Shown here piece by piece: positions 23,664-37,168 of a DNA stretch of 64,000 nt. This DNA comes from Eutypella sp. D-1 (Eukaryota > Ascomycota > Sordariomycetes > Xylariales > Diatrypaceae), in contig JAJTTP010000024.1 of NCBI GenBank assembly GCA_023313575.1, positions 1 through 64,000 of the forward strand. The letters run 5' to 3'. Position 1 is the first letter of the stretch, and every line of letters starts with the position of its first letter. The notes beneath the pieces were generated by a model that saw nothing but the letters and a program-made list of their open reading frames with translations, had not been told where the DNA came from and ran no database searches. A program made the translations under genes and the position numbers.

Positions 23664-26600
23664 CGTTATAAGCTTTTATTTAATAATATTATTAACTTTA
23701 AATAATATCCGATATTATGTTTTTTTTAAGCCAAAACTTTTAATAAATTATTTAATAATTATTCGAATAAATTAAATAAATCGAGCGAACGGTAATTATA
23801 TTTACGAATTAAAAAGTTATACCTATTAAATTTAAGTTTAAAAAATTTGGATTTTATAATAACATTACCCCCGTACGACCTTTTTTTATTATAGCCGTAA
23901 TTTATTTATATTAATAACGTTATATGTATACCACGGAAACGGATAAAATTCTCGATATCGTTTTATGCTTTACCGGGGGGATAACTTAATAATTTAAACC
24001 TATTTTAAATACTTTCGTAAAAGTGAAAAAAAAAAAAGATTTACGGAAATTAAACGTTTTTTTAAAAAATATAAAAATTTCGAGAAAAAAGTAAAAGCTA
24101 ATTACGGAAATCCGGATAAGGCCTAAGTTATTACGTAATAACTTTTAACCTTTAAATAAAAAGGGGCAGCTTATATATATACCGCGTAATTTAAATAACT
24201 TACCGCTAAAACAGATTAAGTCGATAATAAATCTTTTATTAACATATTTTATTACGGATTTAAAAATTCGGTTAAAGATAAAATCATTATATAAAATAAA
24301 TTAGGTATTTTCGATAAGTTTATTACTTTAATAATTAAAATCGATAATAAATAATTTAAATAACGATAAGAAAAAAAAGGATATTATGTACTTAAAAGAT
24401 TTAAAAGATATTAAAATAATAAAAATTAAAACCAAAAATTTACCGATATATTTTACGGGACGGTATTAAGATTAATATTACTTAATATAATACGAAAAAA
24501 TAAGCAATAAATTAAATATTATAATTATAATAAGATAAAATATTTTAAAAAAAAATATAAAAGATTTAAATAAAATGTAAATTAAAAATTTATACCCGAG
24601 GGAAAATAACTTTTTACCGGTAAAAAAAAATTTAAAATAATCTGCCGTATATACTCGGATAATAATATTTATTAATAAAGATTATAAAAAGTTAAACGAT
24701 TAACTTAAACCGCCGTAAAACGATAACGTTAATAATAATAAAATAAATATTTCGATAACGATAAAAAAAAAGCTTTTACGGAAACTTATTTCGTAAAAGA
24801 AAAAAAGATAAAACGATTAATTAACTAATTTAAAAAACGATAAGATTATAAATTAAAAAAAATATACAGCATTTACGTTAAACGATTTTAATAACGTTTT
24901 AAAAAATAACGGTTTAAAATTTACTTATAATAATTTCGTAATTAGGATAAGTTTATTAATTAAAAAATCTAAACTCGGACGCCGTATTTTTTAAAGCATT
25001 TTATTAATTATTAAAAATATAAATGTTATTAATATAAGGAATAAAAAATCGGTATTATTAACCGAATTAAATAAATGGTTAAAAAAAGATTCGATTTTTT
25101 ATAATAAAAAAAAAACGAAACCGATCGATAATGGTATAAAGAAATTATATATTATGTTAACCGCGTACCGTATAATTAAAAGTGGTTAAAAAAAATATCT
25201 TACCCCGGAGGATATTAGGTATACCATTATAACGAATATATATATTAAATGTTAAAAGCTATAAAAATCCGGAACGAAATCGAATAACAGGAATACAAAA
25301 TCCGATGCTAGAAAAATAAGTTATTAAATACCGATTTATATGTTTATAAAGATTTATTAAAAAGAATAACTTTTAATAAAATTAGCTTTAAATATTTTTA
25401 CGAAAATTTAATAATAAAGGAATAACCGTACGTATAAAAAAGATTTAATAAGGAAAAACTTTACGATAATTTATATAATACCGTATAAGTTTATAATAAA
25501 GATTTAAAAAGATAAAGCTGTTTATATTAGGGCCATAAAACGGTATTATAAGGCTTAAAAACGTAATACGATATTTATAAGTTATTTTAAAAGCTTAAAA
25601 ACGATACGGATATATTATAATATAAATAAAAGTTAAAAATAATTAATATATTATTATAATAAATAACGGAGCCGACAGTAATTATATAACTTTAAAATTA
25701 TATAATAAATTATAATTATTATAAAAAAAGAAATAATACTTTTATAACATAACGGAAACCGAAGGTTATGCTTTTAAATATAACGAAAAAAAAGTATTAT
25801 AAGAAACCGATTAACTTAACGTATATATCGAAAAAGAAAAATAAAACGTTATTTTCGATATTATGTTTTTAAAAGGATATAATATAATCTTTAAATAATT
25901 ATAGCTGTATTAATATAATTTATCGATTAATTAAAAAATTAGCTAAATAACATTTTTTTATCTTTTAAAAACCGACGATAATTTAAAAAAAAGATTTTAA
26001 TACTTAACGGATAATAAGTACGGATATAAAAATACGATAAAAACCTTACTTAAAAAAATATAACGAATTAAAAAAAAAGGACACGAAAAAAGGATTAAAT
26101 AAATTATTGCATTTATCCGATAACGATTCCGTTTTTTTAACAGCATTTTAAAAAAAGAAAATAAAACGATATCACGAATATATAATGTACCATTATAATA
26201 TTATTAATACAATAAGGTGTTTCGCGAAAAATTTAAAAAAGGATTATTAAACCGTAATAAATAAGATTATAAGATTATTTTTATAAAAAAAAAACGTTAC
26301 GATTTTATAAAATCTATAACCTTAATAAAATCGAATTTAAGGAATTATAAAAGTACTTCGAAAATAAGTTAATAAAAGGATATATTCGACGATTAAAATT
26401 ATTAATAAAATACCTTATTATGTTTATACTTAAAAAAAACGGCAAATTACGATTAATAATCGATTATCGATAATTAAACGAGATTACCGTTAAAAACCGA
26501 ATACCGTTATTATTTATTATTAAAATAAAAGACTGTTTATATAAAGCTAAATAATTTATTATTTTAAACCTTAAAAACAGATATTACCATATTAAAATTA

Positions 26601-29600
26601 AACCCGGAAACGAATAAAAAATAACCTTTAAAACGAAATACGGCTTATTTAAATATTTAATTATGCTTTTCGGATTAATTAATATATTAATATCGTTTTA
26701 ACATATAATTAACCATATATTACGAAAATATTTTAATATTTTTATTATTTATTATTTTAACAATATTTTTATTTACTTAAAATTAAAGGAATAGTATAAA
26801 AAGCATATATATAAAATATTATAAATATTATAAAACGTTAATTTATTAATAAAACTTAAAAAAAGTGTATTTTATATATAGGAAATAAAATTCTTTAAAC
26901 ATATTATTACCCCCGAACATATTAAAATAAACTTTAAAAAAATCGTAATTATTAAGGATTAGAAAGTACTTATTAATATAAAGGAAATATAAACCTTTTT
27001 CGGTTTAATAAATTATTATCGGAAATTTATATAACGATTTAAACATATTATAACACCTTTTACGGAATTAATAAAAAAGGATAAACGGTTTATATGGATT
27101 AATAAAATAAACAAATTTTTTAAAAAGTTAAAAAACGTTATTATTAATAAATTAGTACTTATTATATACGATCTTAAAAAACCTGTTAAATTAAAAACCG
27201 ACGCCTCGGATTACGCTTTCGAAATATAAATTAAATAACGAAATAAAAAAAGAAAATTATATTTTATTACATTTTATTTTTATAAACTTATTAAAACCGA
27301 ACTTAATTATCCAATTTACGATAAAGAATTTTTTATTATCGTTAACGTATTTAAAAAATTTAAACATTACCTTATAAAAAATATGCATTAAGTTAAAATT
27401 TATACCGACTATAAAAATATTATATATTTTTTTACTACTTAAATCTTTAACGGAAAACAGTTACGATACGCCGAATACTTTACGGAATTCGATTATATTA
27501 TTATTTATAAAAAAAGATTAAAAAACGGATAAATAAACGCCATTAATAAATAACCTGTTATGGAAAAAAAATATATACTAATTAAACACGCGGTATTCCG
27601 ATAAACGTTAAAAGAATACCTGGAATAACGATAAATTATTATTATTAAGATTACTCGAAATAACTTATATAAATAAATCGAGTAACATAATAATAACTTA
27701 TTAAAGGAAAAATAAATAAAGAAATTATAAATATTACGAGAATTATAAGAATAGTTAATATAAAAAATTTATAAACATCTTTTATATAAATATTTAAAAG
27801 ATTATAAACTTTTTAAACGATTATAACGGATTTATATATTCGATAAAATAAAATTAATAATATAACGAATACGATAACGATATAATATATATGGAAAAAT
27901 TAAAATAAAACGATATAAACCTTATAAAAAATTATAACCATTATTAGTTAATAAATAATTATAAAAGTTTATCATATTCGATTTTATTACTAAATTACCG
28001 ATATTAAAAAATTTAATAACACGTAACGGTTATAATAACATATTCGTAATCGTTAACCGATTTATAAAGTTTTTTTATTTTATCCTATATAACGAAAATA
28101 CCGACGTAAAATAAATAACATATATTTTTTTACGATATATTATAATAATATACGGCTTTATATTCGAAATTATCTTTAATAAAGGAATAACATTTATATT
28201 AAAATTTTAATAAAATTTTATAATAAAGTTAAAATTAAACCTTAAACTTATAACAGCTTTTAAACTTTAGGTAAACGGATAAATAAAACGAATTAATTAA
28301 ATATTAAAAACTTACTTTCGATAATATATTAATTATAAGCAAAATAATTAAGTTAAATAATTACTTATTATATAATTAACTTATAATATAATTTATTATA
28401 AAAATATATAAACGATATTTATTAACGCTAATTTCGGATTTACTTTAAACGTTTATCGAAACGTTTATAAAAAAGGACTAGATAATATTAAAGCCATATT
28501 AATATCAGAATAATTTAAATAATTATATAAAAAAATAAAAAAAAAACTTAAACTCGTACGTTAATAAATAAGCAAATATTATAATTAAAAAAAGTTAAAA
28601 GGATTAATTTTTTCGGAAAAAGATATGGTTTATTTAATTATAAAAAATATCACGATAAAATAACTTAATAAAAAATTTAATTATAAATATATCGGACCGT
28701 ACCAAGTTATTAAAAAAATATTAAAAAATAATTACGAACTGGATTTATTATTAAAAGTCAGGATTTATTTAATCTTTTACATTTCTTTACTCGAGAACGT
28801 AACGGATATAAACGTTATAAAAATAAAATAAAACGACGTCGAAATAAAAATAAATAAATACGAAATAAAAAAAATCCTAAACGTACGAATAAAAAATGGA
28901 CGAATAAAATATAAAGTTAAATAAAAAGGATATAATAACTCCGAAAATATATAAAAACCCGTTAATTACTTAATAAACGTTTAACGTTTTTTAAAAAATT
29001 TTTATTAACGCCGACGGAAACGTTAATAAAAATAACATCTTAATTAAAATTACCCGATATATTTATTTTAAATTAATTAAAATCCGGAATAACCTTAAAA
29101 TTTACCGATATTTTAATAAACCCCGTAAAACGCGTATTTTCCGCCCGATGCTTTTTTTCCTTTAACTTTTCTAATTTTTTTAAATTATCGATATTATAAA
29201 AAACCGTTTTTATCATTTTCTTATATTATATACGCTTTTAATAATAAAAACGACGGAGTTTTATATTAATTATATTAACTTCTTTTTTAACAGCTTTAAA
29301 TTTTAACTTTAATTTTTGATATTAAAATACGACTTTTTATAATTGCTTCGGATTAAGCTTAAATACGTTATATTAACTCCGGTTATAACAAATATATAAT
29401 AAATAATAAGAAAAATCCGAGTTAAAAACTTTATATTCGAACTAACGGCGTTTATAATAAAAATAAAAAGCTATATTAATCGGATTAAATAATAAAACCG
29501 CCGTAAAAAAAAAATCGCGTTAAAAAGTTTTATATTAAAATAAAGGTTTTACGCGTTAAAAAATCGATTTATTAATACGACCGGATATAATAAAGGATAA

Positions 29601-29689
29601 AATAAAATAAAAAGAAAAAGAAAATATTTATAACAATAAAAACGGGAAAATAGGTTTTAAGGATAAAAACCTTAAAAAGGGAAAGATTA

Positions 29690-30128
29690 TGTTATAACCT
29701 GGTTAGGTTATAAAAGGTTAAATGGGGCTAATAACGAATCACAATTTTATCCGAAAAAACGAGGTTTTTAAAAAGATTTAGCCATAATGGGTTAGCTACG
29801 TTCGAATCACGTGATAAAAAGGATAGTTAAAATAGCCAGTTATTTTAATAATTTAAAATAATTAAGATAACCAGTTATCTTAACGATTTAATAATAACTA
29901 TACATTTTAATATCAGGAATAAAAGATATAAATAATATATAGCCACGTTTATTACCTTTTTTTTAAATAATTTTTAAATTTATTAGCTTATAATATAATT
30001 TAATTATTTAAAGCATTTTTCTTTTTATTATTACTAAACGTGATTACTTATTACTTAGAAACCCTAGCACTTTTATTAACATAAACCCCTCGATTGGACT
30101 AATAGTTAGGAATAGACCAGCCGTCACA
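29690..30128 (+). repeat. 3' LTR of the complete Gypsy element
   Basis: 439 bp, TGTTATAACCTGG ... CAGCCGTCACA. Its last 60 bases keep the unmutated end (TCACA), which shows that the original LTR closed with CA. Its first half is more mutated than that of the 5' LTR. Confidence 0.92.
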
Positions 30129-33100
30129 AATATCTTACGGTTATTTACTTATTTAATTAAATTTTTTAATATTAAATCGATTTTTCTTTACCGATTATAA
30201 AAAATAATATCCCCGATATTATATTCGTTTTAAATAAATACATTAAAAACGTATTTTAAAAAATCATATTAAATATAAATGTTATTAAAGTATTTATTAT
30301 AAAAAAATAATATCTTATTTTAATAAAAAAATACCTTAATTAATAATTAAAAATAAATAAAAATCGTACAGGCAAAATTAATATCCGTTTCGGAAATAAA
30401 CCCCGTATTAAATCGCTTAATATAATTTTTATTAATACCTTTTTCGGCTAAATTAATTTTTACGTAATAAAAATAAATACCTTATTTTTAATATTAATTA
30501 ATAATATGGATCGATTTAATATATATTTTAATAATATTATAAACTAATTAATTAATAAAAACGGCATAACGGTTAACGTTACTCGGAAATAAAAGCACCC
30601 GTAATTTAAATTCGATAATATTATTTATTTTATAAAAACAGAATTACGTAAAATTTATATACGTTTTAAACACTTATTTATTAACAAATTATATAACCTT
30701 TTAAATAAAATAAGATATAATATCGAAATCGACGTTTTTAAAAAAACTAATAAATTTTACTATTATTATTAAATTAAAAATAAAGCATCCCGAAGGTTTA
30801 AATTTAGTTTAAAAGATTTAAAAATAAATTTTAATTTTAAAATAATTATTAATATAATATATCTGGATAAAAAACGTAGTTTTTATATTATTAATATAGC
30901 TATAAAACTTTAAGTAATATGTTTTATAAAAAATATATTAATTAAAGAAATATAAAATATATTTAAAAAATATTAAATCGATACGTATTTAAAACCCCCG
31001 GATATTATTATTTATAACGTTAATATAAACTTTAATAATACCGATTTCCGTAATAAAATATGCTTTATCGAAATTACTTATTATTAAATATTAATAAAAA
31101 TATACTAATTTATCGGTAAAATAAAAAAGTATTATGGTTTTATCCGAAAAATATATAAAATTATTACGGAAAAACTCGGAAATATTAAACTAAAATTATT
31201 ACGTTTATAAATAATAATAAAAACAGTTAATAATATAATTAATTTTAACGCTTTTATTTTTATTTTATTAATTTTTAAAGTTTACCCTCGAATTAGTATA
31301 AACTTATTTTTTACTTTTATATAAATTTAAAAAACTTAAATAATATAAAAATTAAGGCATAAAAGTCGGTTTAAAACGTATTAAATACCAGAAATAACCC
31401 GAATACGTAAAAAACATTTTTAAAATTTTTCTTTTTAAGCAGCGAAATGCTTATATATAAAGAAAAAAAATAAAAAAGCCTTTTTAAAATTATTACGGTT
31501 ATTAATAAAGATATAACAATAAATTTAAAAATAACGGGAAATACGGTAATTTTTCGGAGCTTATACGTTAAACCTTATATTTAATTAAAAGAAAAACTAA
31601 TAAATATTCCTTAAAAAAAAGTCGAAAAAATGCGTATAAACTTTTAATACGTTAATATTAAAAAGAAACGATAAAATATTAACTTTTAAGCTTAAAGCAG
31701 ATAGAAAAATCGTAACGTTTAAAAAATTATTTAAAATTTTTAACTTTAAAAAATTAAACGCTTTATTTAAAAAAAGCATATTATAACTTAAAATATATAA
31801 CGCCGCTAATTATTAAAATATAATAATTTTTAAATTAAAAATAGTTTATAAAGTAAAAAATAAAAACATTTTATTATTATATAAAAAGTTATAATTAATC
31901 GTTTAAAAATACGGAGACCCCGATAAAACTTTTATTATAATTTATATATTTATTATTTAATAAATTAATTAATGTTTTATTTTAATAATAACCCTTATTT
32001 TACGGCTTAAAGGAATAAAGGTTATAATATAAAATATTACCATAATTTATACCCAGTTTAAAACGCCGATATAACAAATTATCTTTATACGATTATTTAT
32101 TAAATTAAAAAATAAATACCCTGAAAAAATATTATTATATATTATTAAACCATTATATAACTTTATAAAATTTAATATTTATTAATTTAAATTTTATTCG
32201 TAATATTATTAATAAAAATTATATATAAAGTTATTAATATTTAACCTTTACTTATTAATATCGGTACCATAAACTTTTTAACTTTAAAAAACAAAGCATT
32301 TAATAAAATAAAAATTAAAATATGGTTATAAAAAATATTAAAAAACGGATCGATTAAAAATTTTAACGGCATATAAATGATTATCCGTAAATATAAGGTA
32401 TTTATTATATAAAAGGGATAAATCGAAAAGCTGGAACTTTTAAACTTAAAAGCACCTTTTTTAAAATTAATAAAAAAATACGTTAAATAATAAATATACA
32501 AAATTTATATCTTTTTTATTTATTAACTAAAAGCTGTATTTAATTATTTCACGGTAATATAATACGTTAAACCCGGCTTTAAAAAAATTAAAATATTAAA
32601 CGTTAAAATTAAATAATAAATAAATAATAAAAATCGCAGATTTAATTATATCGAATTAAACCTTATTAAATTAAAATTATATGATTTTGTCGATAATTTA
32701 TTTATTAATTATTTATTAAATATAAACGTATTATACGTAATATTTTAATTAGTAAAATATATAACATAATTTAAAGATTTAATATAAGCTATATTATTTA
32801 TTATATGTTAAATATTATTTTAACCCGGTTATTATTTTTTTACGCCTTATTAATTTTATATATTAACTTTTTTTCTTTATACTAATATTTAATATAAATA
32901 AATAATATTAAAAAAAAAAAGTTAATAATCGATTTAATAACGTTACGGCAGTTTTATAAAAATAACCAAATTATTTTAAAACTAAAAAGATAAATAAAAC
33001 GGAAGTAATATTATTAACGTTTATTACTTAATTATTTATTTTAATAACACTTTGTAATTAGTTAATTACAAAAAGAAAATAAAATAAATATTAATTATTA

Positions 33101-33142
33101 ATAGTTATTAATATAAACCTATATATTAATAAAAAATACCTA

Positions 33143-33295
33143 TGTACTTATCTCCTGTTTATATAAAGATACGGGCTTTGCCCGTATCCCTTTTAAATAA
33201 ATAAATAAACTTTAAACCAGAATACCATACCAGTCTTACCATTTTTTATTATTGTTATTTGTTATCTCTTTCCTTTACGTACGTACCTACTAACA
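33143..33295 (+). repeat. Right terminal repeat (153 bp) of the copia-like element
   Basis: Same length and ends as 20087-20239, with CTAACA at its close. The hairpin (33168-33188; arms GATACGGGC and GCCCGTATC, loop TTT) is kept. It marks the sharp change from AT-rich to balanced DNA. Confidence 0.75.
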
Positions 33296-34580
33296 TCTGC
33301 CGTGGCCCCATGCTCCCGCCTCTCGGCGTGGAAGCGATCACGAGTTCATCTGAGGAATTGAAGCTCGGAAGTTTAATGCCCATTTCGGCCGTCGGTAGGC
33401 GAGCCCTGGTTTGGGAGGTGTTAGGCTGCCCCCTCCAAGCACCCCAGGGCGCAAGTAAAGGTATAGTGCGAGCAAAGTGAAAGATGCCCGAGATAAAATG
33501 TCCTGTAACTAGCCCTGCTTTATTTGTATGTAGACAATCGTGCCATGACTGGCATGATGGCAAGAACAACGACCAGCTCTTGGCGCGGCTTGAATCTGCA
33601 TGCTTGTTGCTGCTGCACACCCTGATGGCCGCGTTAAGATTTTCGGTTTGATATTTTCAAGTACATATACATTGGTTATGCTACCCCCAACGCCATGTTG
33701 AATCGCCTCGACATATCCATATGTAACTGCCTGGGTGGTTATTACACTTCAACAATGGAGTATTCGTCGCAGGTATCGTGGGGACCCAATGAGGTTTAAC
33801 GTACCACAGCGGACTCCAATTTGGCAACTGCCTTCTACCACATTGGAAAGCAGTAAACAATAGCGAGGGAAACATTATCTAATCTTATCAACTCGCAATC
33901 AATTGGCATTTAATCGGCCACATAATCATACGTGCGCACCTGGAAGTCGGCTCTCTACGAATCTGACGGAGGTCTCGACAGGGTCGTCGACGGATTTTGC
34001 CCTGGACGATAGCGAATGCCCTGCAAATGCAAAAAACTTGCGCCAAGACACGAAGCCAGCCCACACAATTGAAGAGATCAATTGAAGTAATGACCATGCT
34101 TACCCATGACTTGGACGGTAGATTGCGAAGGGGTATTATTCATAAATACTTCACATGTGCACAATAGAATTCGAAGGTTGGATTAGATGCGGATCAGCTC
34201 GAAGCTACAGCCTACTCGAAAGCAACCAAGACAGTACACCCTTCAATGCTAGAATCGCGAGTAGACAGGATGCATAGGATACAGATGTAAGTATCTCCAT
34301 GTTATGCATGCGACTTTTTAGTCTTTTCCAAGCTAATATCACACCCCTGCGAGGATGACATTTTCTAGGTACAGCAATGCTACCCAAGCTGTGTGCTGAC
34401 CGACTGGCAGGGAATTTAAGCCCAGCTCATTTTGTAGCATTCCGATACAATACCCGCCATTTTCCAACCGGTTCTGCGACAGGCCGACCAAAAGCTGAGT
34501 TTGTGAAGCCACCATCACCAAAAGTCAGCGTGGATGACAACTGTATGAGATAAGAGCCGACCGAATGTCACCGGGATCGC

Positions 34581-34611
<31 letters not shown>

Positions 34612-35491
34612 ACCAGGAAAAGACCTTCGATCGCATGTGATGAGCCATGTCTTTGCGCAAGGAATACCGAGGGATGGCTTTGGACACCGCATCAATACAC
34701 CGAACTGAATAGCAGAATGCATAGAAACAGCGCACGGAGGTCTTCTACGGGCCTCGGATGAGCTGACCCCGACATAACCGGAACCAAGCCGAACAAAAGC
34801 CTCAATTAAATATCGGATGTTGCCGTCCCTCCCTGGATGGTGTGGTTTGTTTAAAGTTATGTGTGACACGGCGAGTAAGATCGATCTTCTAGATCGGTTA
34901 GATTCTTAAGGTAACCAGGACCTCCCCACACCCCCCCTTCGAGAGGAAGAGGAGTCGTCACAGGGGCAATCCACTTCCCCTAGTGGATACTTGCCTGCAT
35001 GATCCTAGACACTGGGGACGAAAATAGCATTTTTTGATATCGATCCGCCTTATCGGGCATTTTTCGCTCGGCGACTAAACCGTGTAAGGCAATTGAGATC
35101 GCTTACTACGATCTAGGAGAACTAGGCCTGACCGGCGCACGCCCTGGCGCCCCTTTCCAGCAGGTTGACGACAGTAAGCCGTGCCTTTTACCAAGAGATC
35201 AGCTTAGCTAGGTTACACTGAGACAAAAGAAAGTCAGGTCGAGATGATTTGACGTGATGCGAGCTAGGGCGAAGGTTAACGAACGATGCCTGCAGTGACA
35301 CCTTCTGTCTTGGGATCATAACACTCGATAGCGGCAAGACCAGCACGGGATTGAAAATCTATTAAAAGGGCAGACAGAGCGCTGAATTTCTCCTCAATGA
35401 AGTATAGGATCGTCACCGCCCACGATTCAACTTGCCCTCCGAACTCCCCAATTCAAGCATCTCGGGCCCCTTCCAGTTTACATACGTCAAG
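33296..35491. other. Non-coding stretch between retrotransposon block and GH12 gene
   Basis: No recognisable gene. A 66-codon plus-strand frame and a 121-codon minus-strand frame just after the repeat have no known domain. It holds a C22 run directly followed by A11 (34580-34612). The last 150 bp are the presumed GH12 promoter (CTATTAAAAGGG near 35359). Confidence 0.45.
34580..34612. repeat. Homopolymer pair C22-A11
   Basis: Twenty-two C then eleven A without interruption. The true length may be uncertain because such runs are error-prone in sequencing. Confidence 0.75.
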
Positions 35492-36310
35492 ATGAAGTCC
35501 GCGCTCATTATCCCCGCCATCCTCCCTCTCCTTGCCGCGGCCCAGGACCTCTGTGGGCAGTACGACTACCACGAGAGCAACGGGTACTACTTCAATAACA
35601 ACAAGTGGGGTGCGGACGCAGGGCAGGGCGACCAGTGCACGCACGTGGACAACGTGCGCGACGTCGGCGTCGCCTGGCACACGGAGTGGTCGTGGTCGGG
35701 TGGCGAGAACAACGTGAAGAGCTACCCCTACAGCGGACGCAAACTGCCCGGCTCCAAGAGCCTGGTGAAGGACATCGGCAGCCTCCCCACTAAGGCTGAG
35801 TGGAGATACCAGGGCGACAACATCCGCGCCAATGTCGCGTACGACCTCTTCACCGCCGCTGACCCGAACCACGACACCAGCAGTGGCGACTACGAGCTCA
35901 TGATCTGGTAAGTTGGTTGTCCTATGCCAAGCTAGCATTGGACACAAGATGCGGCTTTTCGAGAATACCATGAACAGTATAAGGCTAACTCGAGATTTAC
36001 TTGATAAAGGCTGGCGAAGAAGGGTGAGGTCTGGCCAATCGGCGACTCGGTGGGCACCGTCAACCTCGAGGGGCAGACCTGGGATCTGCACGTTGGTAAC
36101 AATGGTGCCATGAGGGTTTACAGTTTCGTGGCAGGAAACGAGCTGGGAACTTGGGAAGGTGACGTCAAGAAGTTCTACAACTATGTTACTGAAACCCAGG
36201 GCTTCCCCGCAGACCAGCAGCACCTGATTACCTACCAATTTGGAACCGAGCCCTTTACGGGCAGCAACGCTAGGTTCGACGTCTGGTATTGGTATGCCGA
36301 ACAGAATTAA
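35492..36310 (+). CDS. Secreted GH12 endo-beta-1,4-glucanase
   Basis: Glycoside hydrolase family 12 enzyme, cutting beta-1,4-glucan or xyloglucan in plant cell walls outside the cell. Exons 35492-35907 and 36010-36310 (102-bp intron with a CTAAC branch), 238 residues, the usual length for the family. The start gives a clear signal peptide (MKSALIIPAILPLLAAA) and then the mature start QDLCGQYDYHE; an in-frame ATG 60 bp upstream would bury this signal, so it is less likely. The catalytic nucleophile is expected at E135 (in YELMIW) and the acid/base at E219 (in FGTEPF), both present. NNKWGADAGQGDQC is the conserved substrate-cleft segment. Substrate preference between cellulose and xyloglucan cannot be told by eye. 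It lies 2.2 kb from the RIP-mutated block. Confidence 0.9.
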
Positions 36311-36689
36311 GCCACCGCCAACGGTCCATTCAATTGTTTCTTGACAGATCGACTTTTCATGGAGTAATTAGTTGTTGGTGTGTGGCAACATATCAATGTC
36401 ACTAGTACAGATAGTATATAGTAGATCCATTTCTTAAAAAGAGATCGCGATGATTCAGGTATGATTGGTGACGTGCCATGTCCACGGGGAATACTTCAGG
36501 TAGGAATTGAGGTAGTTATCGCATTGAAACCGGCAAGTAAGCAAGTTCAGGCGGTAATAAAATGCGATAAAGGTTATTCCGGCTAAGGTTCAAAACGTAT
36601 ACCATGGCAAAATGAGATAATAAATTAATTTAGCTAGCAGAAGCAGAATAGATGTATAATGTCATGGAATGGAGTGGGTTAAAAAAAAG

Positions 36690-36920
36690 ACGAAAAAAGA
36701 GGGCAAGGAGAACTGCCCTACAAGGAACCGAAGTGTAGCCTCCAGCTCCAAGCTGGCCCGGAAGTCGTGGATGCTCACATGAGGCTAACACTCACAGTTA
36801 CCTACAACTGAGCTCGAACCCCTCGCCCAAACTGACCAGGCTAAGTGCCTAAGTAGCTAATTGTTAATGACAAACCTTTTCATTAATACCTATATACCTA
36901 ACGCGGGGCTAGGAAAGCTA
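36690..36920 (-). repeat. SINE-like repeat, copy 1
   Basis: Read on the minus strand it begins CCTAGCCCCGC, passes TTAGCCTGGTCAGTT (like a Pol III box A), GGGGTTCGAGCTC (like box B) and CTGTGAGTGTTAGCCT, and ends in T-runs that could stop Pol III. The same order of motifs is found at 38550-38815. The copies are clearly diverged; the ends are approximate. Confidence 0.4.
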
Positions 36921-37168
36921 TGCTTCTGCTAAGCTAGCAACATAGAGCATCTACTCTTTGTAAGTGCATTTTCCATCCTTCACCTTCTTACTTCATACAT
37001 ATATTTATAAAAGTGACATCAACTGTCTAGAATGTAACGACTTATCTAAAGTAGCATATTTACGGCATGACCCATATCAATTAAGTTAGAGTAAGATTGC
37101 TACCTAAGAGGTACTTAATAGTCCACTCTCAAGAAGCTCGTCTCATCTTATAGTTACTAAGAGAGGGT

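Larger units (their letters stand above)
23227..30128 (+). mobile_element. Complete Ty3/Gypsy LTR retrotransposon, RIP-mutated (6.9 kb)
   Basis: Flanked by a perfect 5-bp target duplication AATAT (23222-23226 and 30129-30133) and by two LTRs of 437 and 439 bp. Plus-strand coding can still be followed despite many stops. Reverse transcriptase is near 26400-26900: YGLFKYLIMLFGL starts at 26639, and the catalytic box at about 26746-26766 now reads YYFNNI. RNase H has TDASDYA at 27197-27217. Integrase has FDFITKLP near 27967-28000 and IVNRFIKF after it. The order RT, RNase H, integrase is that of Ty3/Gypsy (Metaviridae). The mutated catalytic aspartates and the stops show it is dead. It inserted into the copia-like element, so it is the younger of the two. 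Confidence 0.9.
20087..33295 (+). mobile_element. Ty1/copia-like retrotransposon, RIP-mutated, with nested Gypsy insertions
   Basis: A 13.2-kb block bounded by two near-identical 153-bp direct repeats (20087-20239 and 33143-33295) that start TG and end CA. Removing the nested Gypsy copies leaves about 5.6 kb of internal sequence, a normal size for a copia element. After the nested element, degenerate plus-strand coding is visible in the order integrase (about 30900-31600, with PPDIIIYN and later VKPY), then reverse transcriptase (about 32040-32210, with LLYIIKPLYNF). Integrase before RT is the Ty1/copia order. Every frame has many stops and the bases show RIP. No matching target-site duplication is seen outside the repeats (ACCTA on the left, TCTGC on the right), so the true ends or an intact insertion are not proven. 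Confidence 0.62.

Noticed and set aside
31597..32501. Small minus-strand open frames in the AT-rich block
   Set aside because: They run antisense to degenerate copia-like coding and have the F/L/I/N/K-rich composition expected of random RIP-mutated DNA.
33255..33620. Minus-strand frame of 121 codons at the right edge of the copia repeat
   Set aside because: It crosses the repeat border and has no recognisable domain.
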